From Cochliopodium minus (Eukaryota > Discosea > Himatismenida > Cochliopodiidae): a stretch of 64,000 nucleotides of DNA. Shown here one piece after another: positions 1 to 11,467 of the stretch. The position numbers were made by a program, and so were the translations under genes. Under the pieces are notes generated by a model, which saw only the letters and a program-made list of their open reading frames with translations, made no database searches and was not told where the DNA came from. The stretch's first letter is position 1. Each line of letters opens with the position of its first letter. The stretch lies in assembly GCA_024220525.1 (NCBI GenBank), contig JAMYWO010000106.1, positions 1 to 64,000 of the forward strand, written 5' to 3'.

Positions 1-1
1 A

Positions 2-1165
2 TTATTAGTTGAAGAAGGTGTGATAATGGGAAAAGTTGAAGGTAGATATTTTTTAATTTAAATTTAAATTAATTTTTCATTTTTTTTAATTTATTTTTTT
101 TTTTGTTTTTGTCAAATTATTATTTTTTTTTTTTTTAATTTTTTTTTTTTACGTTTTAAGTTGAAGGACCTCATTCAAAGAATGGAGAGTATTATGACTC
201 CCTTTTGCGTATCATCACACCACTTGGTAAAATGATGAGTGGAATCGTTTCTTCAGAAATGTTGTTGGGTAAAATATTAAATGAGATTTTTTTTTATTTT
301 TTATTTTTTTAATTTTATTAATATTATTTATTTTATTTTATTAATATTATTTTTTTTTTTTTTAATTCTTTTTTTTTAGATGGATGCGAATCTTTTGGAG
401 GAGCAGGCTATATGAATGACACTGGCTTTTTCACTATATTTTCTGACTCTTTTGTGAACAGAATCTGGGAAGGAACAAGCAACATCATGTCCTTGGTTAA
501 AATTTATTTATCAAAAAAAAAAAAATAATATTAAAAATAAAATAATTAAAAAATATTAACAAAAATTTATTTAAAAAATATATTAAAAAATATTTTAAAT
601 TAACGAAAAAAAACAACATAAAAAATTGAAATAAAAAATAAAAAAAATTAATTTTAAATAATAAAAAAAATAAAAAATTAAAATAAAAAATTAAAAAAAA
701 AATTATTTTTAAAAACAGGATGTTTTGAGATGCCTCACAAAAGAACCAGAATCAATGGTAGCTTTCTTCGAGTTTGTCAACAACAACCTAGAAAAAGCAA
801 CCGAAAACAACAGCAACGAAAAACTGATCCACCTCACCGCCCAAATCAAGCAAACGATGGGAGCGCTCCAACTCTTCTTGAAGCAAATGAAAGGGGTCAG
901 CATCAAAACCATCGAATCCTCCTCGAAAAACTTTTCTCTCACTTTAGCAAATGTTCTCATTTCTTCTTTGTTAGTTCGTCATGCTGTTTGGAGTGGGGAT
1001 CTTGAAGATGTTTTCGTTCTTGAGAGATGGCTCGAGTTGCGTCCTTTGAATAGGCTTGTTGGTCAGGTTGAGGAGAGAGCTCCTTTTGTTTCTTCGCTTG
1101 CTTTGGGTGTTTCCTCTCCTCTTCGTCCTGTTCTTGAGGGTGATAGAATCCCTTCCAAACTTTGA
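2..1165 (+). CDS. Acyl-CoA dehydrogenase family protein (AidB/ACAD11-like), 3' part, peroxisomal SKL tail
   Basis: This is the C-terminal part of a flavin-dependent acyl-CoA dehydrogenase; the 5' part lies left of the window. I read exons 2-41, 161-268, 380-495 and 719-1165. The joined frame gives the family's C-terminal core: a segment around LLRIITPLGKMM, then ESFGGAGYMND, then NRIWEGTSNIMSLDVLRC. The last matches the IWEG(S/T)(G/S)N(I/V)M.LDVLR signature of AidB-type acyl-CoA dehydrogenases. The protein ends in the tripeptide SKL directly before TGA, a canonical type 1 peroxisomal targeting signal, so import into peroxisomes and a role in fatty-acid or branched-acid oxidation are inferred. 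The last exon is noticeably less AT-rich than its surroundings. The exact substrate cannot be read from this fragment. Confidence 0.85.
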
Positions 1166-1413
1166 AAAAAATTTTAATTATTCAACGAAATTAAATTAAA
1201 TTTAAATTTATTAAAATCTTTTTATCGTATTAAAATAAATGAAATCCTGAAGTTGAGTATTCCTCTTCGCTAACTTGAAAACACAGATTTTTAAATTACT
1301 ATTTTATGAATTCCTTTTCTATTTTCATTTCAAAAATTATTTTAATTGTATGAATATGTTTTTATTATTATTTTTAATGTTTCAAAAATTATCAAATAAA
1401 AAAAAAACTGTAA

Positions 1414-2419
1414 ATGGCTGAAAATAATTTAGTCACTCAATTTGGAGAGCAACTGCATACATCACAAAAGGAAATTATCAATCAAGAAGATCAAAATTTT
1501 AAAGGAGAAAGAGAATTTGCTGTTGAAAAATTAGATAATTTTGGAATAATGATGTTTGGTCCTCCAAGAGTAGGGTAAATTTTAGTTATCCATATTTTAT
1601 TCAATAAATTAAAACAATTAAAGGAAATCAACTCTTATTAACGCAATAACTGGGAAAACTCTTGCTCCAACATCTGCATCATTGGACTCTTGCACAAAAG
1701 AAGTGAAGGCATATCAATTAAATGTTAATGTAAAAACAGATGAAAACAAAGAGATCTCCAAAACCATTACTTTTTTTGACACACCTGGGGTCGAAGATTG
1801 GGAACCAAAAACTTTTGGTAAACTAGTTGATGAATATTTGAAAAAGTGCAATCCAATATGTTCGTTGATTGTTGTATCTCCTGGAGGATTTGCTGTTACA
1901 GAAAATCTAGATATGGTCATCCAACATTTAATTGAGAATAAAATATTTGTTTGCTTGATTGTTTCCAATATTCATGCAGGAACTTCTGAACAAGTTAAAG
2001 AAATCTGGAATTTCTATGTGAAGATGGCAAGTAAACATTTCGGGACAATTTTGAATGATAAATGCTCAAAACTCTTGGATGTTTACGAACTTGGATTGAT
2101 TTGTGGTCTAAATTCAACTACTTTTACAAAAGAGAATCCCTTCAACGATAAGGTAGAAAAATATGAACCCCAAAATGTCAATCAACTTATCTATGGAATG
2201 ATGAGTGGTCTGTCTCACGACAAGTTGTATGGTTGGTGCCTAACTATTTTAGAAAATAGAAATTTCCTTCAAAAATTTGGACACAAAATCAAAGGTTTGT
2301 GGGAAGAAACTCTAGTCCCAGGTATCCTAAACTTTAAAGAAAGTGTGCAAAATGGCCTCAAAGAATACAAAGAATCTTTAAACAATGGTCTCAAAATTAT
2401 TTACACTTATTTTAAATAA
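1414..2419 (+). CDS. AIG1/GIMAP-like GTPase, 318 aa
   Basis: Two exons, 1414-1574 and 1624-2419, encode 318 residues; the ATG at 1414 follows an A-rich leader. The intron splits a glycine codon inside the P-loop. After splicing, the G1 motif reads GPPRVGKSTLINAITG (about residues 48-63), a good GxxxxGKS/T Walker A. G3 is DTPGVEDW. The spacing and the TLINAITG context resemble the AIG1/GIMAP, IRG and septin-like branch of TRAFAC GTPases. A canonical G4 (N/TKxD) is not visible: the expected position reads IVSNIHAG, so guanine specificity may be relaxed or atypical. The C-terminal 70 residues are lysine-rich and probably helical, with no transmembrane segment. Family members act at membranes or in defence and stress responses; the role here is unknown. 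Confidence 0.75.
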
Positions 2420-2893
2420 ATTGTGAAAACAAAAGGGAAATATTATTTGCATTGAGGTACATGAAAACAAAAATATCCTTCCAAAATTGTATAAATTTTT
2501 GGTTGCAAATAAAAGAATTAAATTGTATCCACTATTATTTTTATGTGTATTTTTTATCGTGATACAATTTCGGAATACAAATTTCATTCGAAAACAAATC
2601 CACATTTAATTGTGAAAGATAAATTCGGAATTGAAATTATTTTAACGAGATATTGATTAGATTCAAGTGTGGAAGTTGAAATTGATTCAATACTTTCAAT
2701 TCATTGTTTCTATTGCTTGATTTCAAAAAGTAAATAATATGGAAAAAAAAAAAAAAATGAAAGAAAATAAAAAGATAGACAAAAAAAAGATATTGGAAGA
2801 GTTTGATCCATTTGATAGATGTAACTATTTCCATCAATTGTTCCAAAAATAAAATAATTTATATTCACTTGTCAAAAAATAAATTTGGAAACA
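2420..2893. other. Intergenic, AT-rich
   Basis: A 474-base spacer between the GTPase stop and the CDC123-like ATG. It holds homopolymer A/T runs and no reading frame with coding-like composition on either strand. I see no structural RNA or repeat here. Confidence 0.6.
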
Positions 2894-4929
2894 ATGGTAG
2901 TGAATGTAAATGTGATCAATACAAAGATATTCACCTCTCAATACGATCTGGAAGAATGGTATGAAGGATTGGAGGAAATTACTTTCAAAACCTCTTTGAT
3001 AGCGATAGATAAGATGGAAGCAAGGGCAATAAGGACGAAATTCTGGAATAAGATCAATAAATTTGGAAATAAAGAGGATTTGAAAAAGGAATATTTGGAA
3101 AGGGAGGATTTGAAGGAAATTTGCAAGAAATTAGAACATAAAATCGATTTGATCCTCTCCAAAGATTTCAAGGGAGGATATGTGTTTGCCAGATTGTCCA
3201 CCAGAAGCCCCAAAGATGCAGTATTGACCAGCAAAAAGATGGATGACACTCTGGGTATGAAATATATCTCAAATAAAAAAAAAAATTTTTAACCTATTTT
3301 TTCAAAAGAAAATTTCATATCATTGGTTCCAGAAGGAGATAAAAGTGAAATTTCTTTTTGTTTTCTTTGAAAAAAATTTTTAATTTTTTTTTTTTTCTAT
3401 TCTCTCCAAAAAGATTTGGACGCTATTGTGTGGTACAGAGCTGCATTAGAGTCCATGAAATGTAAAACAGGAAAAGAAGTTCTAAAATTGTTAGGTATCA
3501 TTTGATCAAACAATTTAAAAAAAAAAATTTTATTTATTATTTTGTTTTCTTTTTTCCAATTATTTAATTTTTAAATTCAAATTTATTTTTTTTTTCACTA
3601 TTTTTTGTTTTTAATTTCAATTTTAATTTTTAAATTCAAATTCATTATTTTTTCTTTTAAAATTTTTTAATTTTTATTTTCAAAATTTTTTTAACAATTA
3701 AATTTTGTTTTTTTTTTTTCTTTTAAAATTTTTTATTATTTTTATTTTTTGTTTTAAAATATTTTTATTTTGAATTTTCTGCTTTTTAAAATAAATTTGT
3801 TTTTTCTGTTAAAGGAAACAGTCACAGAGTTTTCACAGATCTGAAAAGAATGTTGGATTTGTGTGAGTCGAATGAGGAAGAGGAGTGGAAAATGAACATA
3901 GTGTTGAGAGAGTTTCACTTCATTGAACCCATCAACGAGTTCCGTGGATTTGTATACAACCGCAAATTGGTTGCTATTTCTCAGTAAAAATAAAAATAAA
4001 AAAATAATAATAATAATAAAAATATATTTAAAATATTTAAACAAAAAAATTGAAAAAAAATGTTAATAAAAAAAATATAAATTAAAAAAATATTGAAAAA
4101 AAATTGAAAAAAATATCAAACTAATTCATAAAAAATAATAAAAAATAAAAAAATATTAAAAAAAATAAATATATATAGAAATTGAAAATTTTAAATAAAA
4201 GATACATTGATTTGTGTTATTTCGATTGGCTGAACAAGAACAAAGAAAAAGTGAAGCAGAAAATTTTCGAATTCTACGAAGACAAAGTTAAGTCCATTCT
4301 TCCCATGGACCACTGTATCATCGATTTCTGCATTCTAGATACTGTTTCTTGTTATAGTGGCTTTCAATTTGATCAAGAATTGAATAATTCAAATGTTAAA
4401 ATTATTGAATTAAGTAAAAAAAATCATTTGAAAAAAAAAAAAAAATCATTTAAAAAAAATTTTTTTTTTAAGATCCGTACTATTTTAACACTGGTAAAAA
4501 AGCATTAAAATTTTTTTATAATTTTTCAAATTGTTGTTATTATTTTTTTTTTTAACAGGAGCTTCTCTTTTCAATTGGGAGCAAGACAAAGAAACTTTGA
4601 AGTATGGGCTTAAAAATCAAGGAATAGAAAATATTGAGTTTAGAATAATAGAAAACGAAAATGTATGAAAAAAAAACTATTTAAATTTTTTTATTTTTTT
4701 ATTTTTTATTTTTGGTTGTTTTTAGTTGTTTTTTAAATTTTTTTTTTAGGATAGAAGATGTAAAGGTTTTTCTAATGTTAGAGAACAAGTGTTAAAAACA
4801 AAGGAAAAGAAAAAGCTTAGTATGGGAAGAAAAATAAAGAGGGATGATAAGATGATAAGCACAGGAACAATGTACGGGATGATTTTATTGGCAGTTGCTT
4901 TGATTATATCCTATTTTTTCTTAGTTTGA
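2894..4929 (+). CDS. CDC123/D123-family protein with C-terminal transmembrane anchor, 392 aa
   Basis: Eight exons (2894-3254, 3309-3359, 3414-3494, 3815-3983, 4202-4413, 4473-4493, 4559-4662, 4750-4929) encode 392 residues. Family hallmarks appear in order: GGYVFARLSTRSPKDAV, a middle segment with LREFHFIEPINEFRGFVYNR followed by KLVAISQY, and IIELNPYYFNTGASLFNWE. The last corresponds to the LIDFNPF...LLFTWEEL block of CDC123. CDC123 proteins have an ATP-grasp fold and assist eIF2 assembly. Unusually, a basic linker (KTKEKKKLSMGRKIKRDD) is followed by a hydrophobic stretch of about 20 residues (MYGMILLAVALIISYFFLV) ending the protein. This makes it a predicted tail-anchored membrane protein. 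The start was set at the ATG at 2894. It may be a divergent paralogue rather than the orthologue. Confidence 0.85.
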
Positions 4930-5461
4930 TCTTTAAAAGATTTTTTTTTTCAAACTGAAAAAATATTTATTTTTTTATTTTTTTTTTTTTTGAACGAAGG
5001 ACAATTAATTTGTTTAGTAGAATAAAGAGTCTATTTTTATTTTCTCCACTTCAATAGGTTCACCAATTTTAGACTTTTTATTGTTTTGATTTGAACAAAA
5101 AAAAAAAAAAATATTTTTTCATTCTTTTCATAATAAATTGTGGAAATCTCAAACTACTTTTGATTGATCTTAAAATTTTATTTAATTTTCCAAAAGTTCC
5201 CTCACATTCAATTTTTTATGAAACAAACCTTTGTTCTATTAAAAACAATATATTTTTATTTGAAGAAATTTTGGCTATTCAAATATAAAAAAATATAAAA
5301 ATATTTAATTTCTTATTTTTTACCTAATTTGATATCTCTGAATAGTTGCATTTTTTATTTAGTGGTTTTTGCCTGAAGATCTTGGGAGGATAAATTAAAT
5401 TAAAAAAAAATCTGTCATTATCAATTTAAATCATAAGAAAAACAATAATATTCAACCAGAG
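4930..5461. other. Intergenic, AT-rich
   Basis: Spacer of about 530 bases with long T and A runs. A 65-codon open frame at 5091-5288 begins at TTG and has low-complexity F/I/L/N/K composition; I do not call it a gene. Nothing else is recognisable. Confidence 0.55.
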
Positions 5462-7359
5462 ATGGTAATATAAGAGAAATATTTTAAATTACCAATTGAG
5501 ATGCCAAAAGATATTTTTTTTTTGACGTTTTTATAACGTTCATTTTAAAAATAAAACACAATAGGATGAAAATCCTCTTAATGAATTAGAGAAATTCCTT
5601 TGGAAAATAAAGATAGGAGAAAAAAAAGTGATCTGGGGATCAGATTTGATGAAAATAAAGAAAGAAGCTATTCATAAAGAAGAATTCTTCCAGAGATTGA
5701 AGGAGATAGATAAATTGAAGAAATTTTACAACGATGGATGCTCCAGCTTCATAGATAGTTTCTCCTATTTCATAGATTATCTCAAACATACAAAGACACT
5801 CAAATCGCTCACGATAAAGATAAATACGGAGTTTAAGAAAGAGGATTGGGATGATTTCAGCGAAATGATAAAGAAGAATAATTCGATAAAGAAATTGCAT
5901 CTGATAGCCAACAAGATGTACTTTGAGAAGGAGATAATGATAGCAAAGCAGATCATGGAGGCGATAAGGGAGAACAAAAGAATAAAGGAGCTGGTTCTGG
6001 AAGATTTCGACATGGTGAAGGAATTCTCCGGGCAAGTGGCCAACCTCCTCATGAACAACGAAAGCATCAACTCCTTCGGTCTTAAATACGAGTATTACAC
6101 TGAAAAGATCTTTGAATTCGAACCCATTTGCGAAGCATTCAAGAAAAACCCCAACTTGAACTCCCTCCTTTTAAGAAGTGACGAAGATAATGGAGAACTT
6201 CGAGATTATTTGAAGAACAGCCTCGTCGAGATCTTGGATTCCAATCCCAACATTCAGAAGCTCGATCTCAAGAATCTCAAGCTTGATCATCACCGCCTCG
6301 TTTCTCTTTTGAACTCCCTCAAGGTTCACAATGGAATCACTTCTCTCAACCTTTCTTTCAACGATCTTTCCGACCTCAAGCAAGAGATGGAGCTGATGTT
6401 GTCCTCTAACAAGTCTCTCCAAAAGTTGTAAAAAAAAAAAAAATATTTAATTTTTTAAACAAATTTTTTTTAAAAAATTAAAATCTTATTTCACTTTTTA
6501 AAAACATTTTTTTTTATTTTTAAAATAATAAATATAAAGATCTTGTTTTATAAAATCATTTCTGACAAAATTATTTTTTAAAATTAAAATAAAATAAATA
6601 AAAAGGAAAATTTCAGGATGTTACGATAAGAATTTGTTTAAACAATTAAAAGATGGTCTGGAACTCAACGAGTCAATCCGGCACTTGGACATCAGCAACA
6701 ACAAAGTTAACGAAAAAGGATCGCAAATTCTCTCGCGCTTTCTGAGCTACAAGAAATGGGAGCACCTCGACATTTATTATCTCACTTTCACCCAAGAAGG
6801 AACAAAAAATATGTTTGTTTCTTTAAAAAATAATAAATATCTTAAGTATATCCGAATTTATTCCAAATTTGACCGATGCAGCGTCGAATTTTGTTTGGAT
6901 TGTCTCAAAACCAACGTTTCCCTTCTGCATTTGATTTTTTTGGGCTCGAAAATTCCTTACGGCAAACTTTGTGAGCTTCTCTCTGTCAACCACACTCTCC
7001 ACCAAATCTACTACCATTCCAAGAAGAAGGAGAAACGTCACAAGATAAAGTCTCTTTTCAGCATCAACAAGCGTATCTCTCAAAATCCTTGTTGGTCCCC
7101 GGAGAAGCATCTCCATTTCGAAGATGCATTTAAGGATCTCCTTTTTTGTTTCTTGTTGTGCCTCCACGTTTTCTTCAAGGACAAAAAATATTTGAGAATT
7201 CCCCGCCCTATTCAGCATTCCATTTTTGATGCTTGTTCTATCCATTTTTTGATTGGTTTGAAGCTTTCTGGTTTGGAGCTTGTTAGGCATGTCAATATAG
7301 ATAATCTTGTACATATACGTCCCAAAAAAAGAAAATTTGAAGAGGAAAATAAATATTAG
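5462..7359 (+). CDS. Leucine-rich-repeat protein with C-terminal box, copy a (539 aa)
   Basis: Proposed exons are 5462-5464 (just the ATG), 5565-6427 and 6606-7359, giving 539 residues. The frame of the second exon opens directly after an AG at 5563-5564 and has no ATG for 28 codons. An ATG followed by GTAATA at 5462 is the neatest start; alternatively translation begins at the ATG at 5649. Repeats of the ribonuclease-inhibitor/NOD type are visible (HTKTLKSLTIKIN, NNSIKKLHLIANKM, NPNIQKLDLKNLKL, HNGITSLNLSFNDL, NESIRHLDISNNKV). The C-terminal 90 residues hold a block shared with the two paralogues near the right edge: NPCW, then FLLCLHVFFKDKKYLRIPRP, then FDACSIHFLIG. The 863-base repeat exon has exactly the length of its counterpart at 61170-62032. 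Function unknown; LRRs suggest protein binding. Confidence 0.8.
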
Positions 7360-7825
7360 ACAAATTTTTTGGATTATAAAACACCTATACATCTTCCCTA
7401 TTAATTTTTTTTTTTTTGAAACAAAAAAAAATTTCATCTCAATTATTCTCTGAAAAAATAAATTAAAAATATAATAAAATAAAATATTCTTAAAAAAAAA
7501 AAGAAATTGTTTGTTTTGTTTGGAATATTAGAACCTTTGATTGTCATAAATTTCGATAATCTTCCTCATTTTCATTAATTTTTTGTTTCAAAAAAATCTA
7601 ATTTTGATTTGAATTAATCTATTTGACCTTTTACAATTTTTATCAATTTTCTATTTTTCCTTTGAGCAATAGGATTTTTTGTCTTTTTTTTCATTTTTTT
7701 TTTAATTTTTTAATTTTATAGAAATTCATTCAAATTTAACAAAAAAAGAGAATAGTTTCATTGCTATTTAGAAATAAATGATCAATCAATCTTTAATAAG
7801 TAAAGAATTAAAAATAAAAAAAAAA
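7360..7825. other. Intergenic, AT-rich
   Basis: Spacer of about 470 bases between copy a of the LRR gene and a small secreted-protein gene. T-rich tracts dominate; no coding or structured element is seen. Confidence 0.55.
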
Positions 7826-8250
7826 ATGAAAAATACACTTTTATTGTGTGCTTTAATTTTATTACTTTTAATTGTATCAACAAAAGCAGCATGGAGAAAT
7901 GGAAATTACGATCGCAATAGAAATAGAGGAGGTATAAAAAAAAATAATATAAATTCATTATAAATTAATATTGTTTATAATTTACAAGGAAACAATTATA
8001 TAAACAATAGACAATATCAAAATAATGATCAATATGAGGAAGATTACCACCAAGAAGACCTCAAGGAAGATTCCAGAGAATGAAAAATGCCTTTAGAAAT
8101 CGCAATCGTGGCAATAATCGCCCACCCCGCCAAAAAATGACAAGACAAGAAGCTCTTGATAGTAAAAAAAACCCCATTAAATTAAAAAGGAATATTTATT
8201 TATTTTTTTTTAATAAAGATCTTTATGACCAATTAAATTTCGGAAACTAA
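7826..8250 (+). CDS. Small secreted basic protein, 86 aa
   Basis: Three exons are proposed: 7826-7931, 8039-8161 and 8219-8250. The N-terminus, MKNTLLLCALILLLLIVST followed by KA, is a strong signal peptide with likely cleavage after KA. The mature part is short, basic and rich in Arg, Asn, Gly and Pro: NRNRGG, then RLPPRRPQGRFQRMKNAF, then RNRNRGNNRPPRQ. It ends in EALDNLYDQLNFGN. The acceptor at 8037-8038 was chosen because it keeps open the frame containing the second RNRNRG motif. An alternative acceptor near 7990 gives a shorter acidic tail and a stop at about 8083. No family is recognised. Secreted cationic peptides of this size can be antimicrobial or matrix components, but nothing in the sequence decides this. 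Confidence 0.55.
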
Positions 8251-8434
8251 TCCTAAATTTTTCCTATGAATAAAACAGTCTGATTAAAATTCTTACACTA
8301 AATTGTCTTTTGATTTTTTTATCTTTTTTTTCCCATCATTTTATGACAAGGATAACAAATTAAAAATATGAAAAAATAAATAAAAAAATAAAAATAAAAA
8401 TAAAGCAAAATAATAAATAATTGATAAATATTTT

Positions 8435-11151
8435 TTATTCTTTAATTTTATTGACAAGAGTTTTTTCCAGATCATTGACCCAAAGTCCAAGATTAGGAAG
8501 AGGGCCATTCACATCAGAGTTTGGCAAATCGACACTCTCCAAAACATGAGGCCCTTCTTTGAGCAAGACAACAAGTTCCAACTTGCAGTCTTTGTTTTGT
8601 TTTAAAAAGTCTTTGCTGAATGTTTGGTAATAAATTTTCATCATTTCAAGAAATTCTTTTGCAATATTCACATTCTTGTCTAATCGAAAAAAAAATGATA
8701 AATTTTATCATTTTTTTATTTTTTTATTTTTTTATTTTTTTTATTTTTTTTATTTTTTAATTATTTTTTTTTTTATTTTTTACCTTTCAGTTCTGTTTGA
8801 TAATAAGTGTGAACACCAACTACTTTGTGCAGAATTCTTCTAAGATGTTTAGGCAAAAACCTTCTGTTAACAGGGAGAACAGCTATGGACTCATTGGTCT
8901 TAAATTTTTTATCTTTTTTTTTTTTTTTTTTTTTGATGAATATTAATTTATTATTTCTAAATTTTATTTTCTATTTTTTATTTAATTATTCATTCATTTA
9001 ATTTAATTTTTTTATTATTTCTTTTCATTTTTTTTCAAATTTTAATTTATTTAATTACCTGAAGTGGAGAGTCTAATTTCGATCCAATGCATGGACCAAG
9101 CTATTGGCCAAGGATATGCACTGTGAACGTACTCTTTGGAGACTTCGCTGAGTTGAGTGAGATCCTTAAGATGAGATTGTTGATAACCCTCTCTGTTGAA
9201 AGAATACATTGGAACTATTCAAAAAAAAAAAAAAAATAAAATAAAAAAAAAAAATATAAATAAACAAAAAATAAAAATAAAAATAACTGTTGAATTACCT
9301 CCAGTAAGGGGCCACCTTTAATTTTTTTTTCAACAAATTGAATAAAATAATTAATAATTTTTTATTTGATTAATTCTATTTATTTAATTCCGAAGATTTT
9401 ATCTTTTAATTTTAAAAATTTTTTTTTTTTTTTACCATTCGAGCAAAAACCAAGAAATGAAAACGAGAAATAAACAAAAAGCGTTGACTAGTCTTACTCC
9501 CATGATCAGTTCGCTTGAAGGTATAATGCTTTGCAAGATACTGTTGCTGTATCCCCATGATACACAAAGGAGGTAAGTTACTGATTGTGGGCCATAACTT
9601 GGATACCTAAATTAAAACAGTAGTTATTTAAAAAATGCAAAAAAATGAAAATAAAACTAAAAATAAAAAATTTGATTGTATAAAATTTATTAAATGAAAA
9701 TAAAATAAAGTATTAAAAAAGTGAAAAAAATAAATAAAAAATAAAAAATTTACATGACAAAATAAATTCCGATGTGCATTCCCAAAGCTTTGAAAAAAAT
9801 GATGTTTCTTACAGTGTCGTCGAACAAAACAAGACAACTTATACCCTCCAAGATGAGAGAAGCAGTGGCCAAAATGTAAGCAAACCAGCGGTTGTTGAGG
9901 GTGAAAAGTCTCAATGTGTTCCAAACTCCTTCCTCTCTTTGACAATAATATTGCAATGTTATTCCATTACCCCAAGAAAGTCCTATATTTAAACGAAGTT
10001 ATTGAAAAAAAAAATTTATTGATTATTTTGTTTCACAAATCTTTAAAATAAATTTGTTAAAATTAATAAAATAAAAAATTTGTTAATTATTTTAAAATAA
10101 ATTTTATGTTTAAAAATATCATTTTTTTACCAGTGTTTCTAAGTTTAGCAAAAGCACCACCTTGCAAAGTCATCATAGCACCAAAAGCGATGAATTTTCT
10201 AGCAAGAGAACCCCACATGTCAGAAGATCTCTCATAGAAAAAAGGCCACCAATCCAACTTGGAGTGGATAAAGTTGTCGAGAGAAAGCTCACACGTGTTT
10301 GAAATCGACAAAATCATCATTGCGTACATTGCCACATACCATCTGTGGTTCACTCCTTTCATTCCTACGCAATATCCGTGTAATATGAACCACATCACTC
10401 CAGTTATTATTGCTGATACTCTCCCTCCAAATCCTATTGCTATATTTTTTTTTAAAAAAAAAATAAACAAATTAAATGATTGAATACAATTATGATTGAA
10501 AGATTGTATTTTATAAGAGGATGTTGTATCAAATGTATTTCCTTTTTTTGTTGTATTTTATATTGGGAATGTAAATTATTAAAGTTATTAAAATTTATAT
10601 AAATTTTTATATCTTATTAGTTGTTCAACAAGTCAAGTCGTTTAAAATACTTGTTTGTGAACTTAATTTTCGAAAATTATTATTTAATTATTAAATTAAA
10701 TTAATTTATTTTGGGAATTATTTTTCTCCTTTCAATTAATATTTGTGATTTTTTTTGTATATTTCCATTTTTTATTACCTGCACAAAACCATGAAACCAT
10801 CAACATATTTCTGAGCAATGTCAATAAATTATAATTCACCCAGTGGACCATTCCGAGATGCTTCATCAATCCTTGTGGACTGAATACAAGGGGATTGGAA
10901 TGTTGATACATCAATGGAGCTTGCAGAGGGGAATCTCCTGCTGGTTTTCTTTCCCAATAAGCATATACACATAATAGGAAGATCAATAGATGATAAATAA
11001 ATTTTATTCCTCCTGTTAATGGTGGAAGATCTCTTGCCCAGAAATCTACCAAGATATTCGATGGAATTATAAAGGATATAGCTAGAATTATCGCTAAGGC
11101 TGACAAATAAAAGGAGAGTGTTTGTCTAATTGGTTTTTCTCTAACTGACAT
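8435..11151 (-). CDS. Multi-pass membrane protein, HTTM/gamma-carboxylase-like, 542 aa
   Basis: Eight exons on the minus strand, 5' to 3': 11151-10779, 10439-10131, 9982-9754, 9606-9436, 9315-9299 (17 bases), 9214-9059, 8912-8784 and 8679-8435; total 542 residues, in frame. The N-terminal 370 residues contain about eight hydrophobic segments (for example LSALAIILAISFIIPSNIL, FIYHLLIFLLCVYAYW, ILATASLILEGISCLVL). The segments AKLRNTGLSWGNGITLQYY and WWPLTGGVPMYSF recall the KL..SGL.WW.G.AL and W.MYS blocks of HTTM proteins, the superfamily of vitamin K-dependent gamma-carboxylase. The C-terminal 150 residues are soluble and charged, ending LVNKIKE. The family assignment rests on these short resemblances only; the safe statement is a conserved-looking polytopic membrane protein. 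Confidence 0.65.
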
Positions 11152-11467
11152 TCTCTCTTTTTTTTTTTATTTTTCAAATTATGATGTTGAAATCAGAAAA
11201 AAAAAAATCAACACGTATCAAAATCAGAATTAAATGCTGAGATCATAAGAATTAAATCAAAAATCATTTGAAAGAGAGCAAAATCACAATAAAGAATCTA
11301 TCTTTTAATTTTACAAGAAATTTAATGGTTGAAATTTTGTTTAAATAATTTCTAAATGCAAATAAAAGAAAATGAAAAAACCAATTTCGATTGAAATAAA
11401 CAATCTATTCAATGAGGTAACTTTTAATAAAGCAATATATTCACTATTATTACATCCAATCTAGCAT
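11152..11467. other. Divergent intergenic region
   Basis: A 316-base region between the divergently transcribed HTTM-like gene (minus) and LRR gene b (plus). It presumably carries both promoters. It is AT-rich with no recognisable motif beyond A/T tracts. Confidence 0.5.

Noticed and set aside
2378-2846. Two short minus-strand frames after the GTPase gene
   Set aside because: AT-driven low-complexity translations without acceptor/donor context or conserved sequence.
5091-5288. 65-codon plus-strand frame in the spacer before LRR copy a
   Set aside because: Begins at TTG, is Phe/Ile/Leu/Asn/Lys-rich as expected from AT-rich DNA, and has no splice partner or motif.
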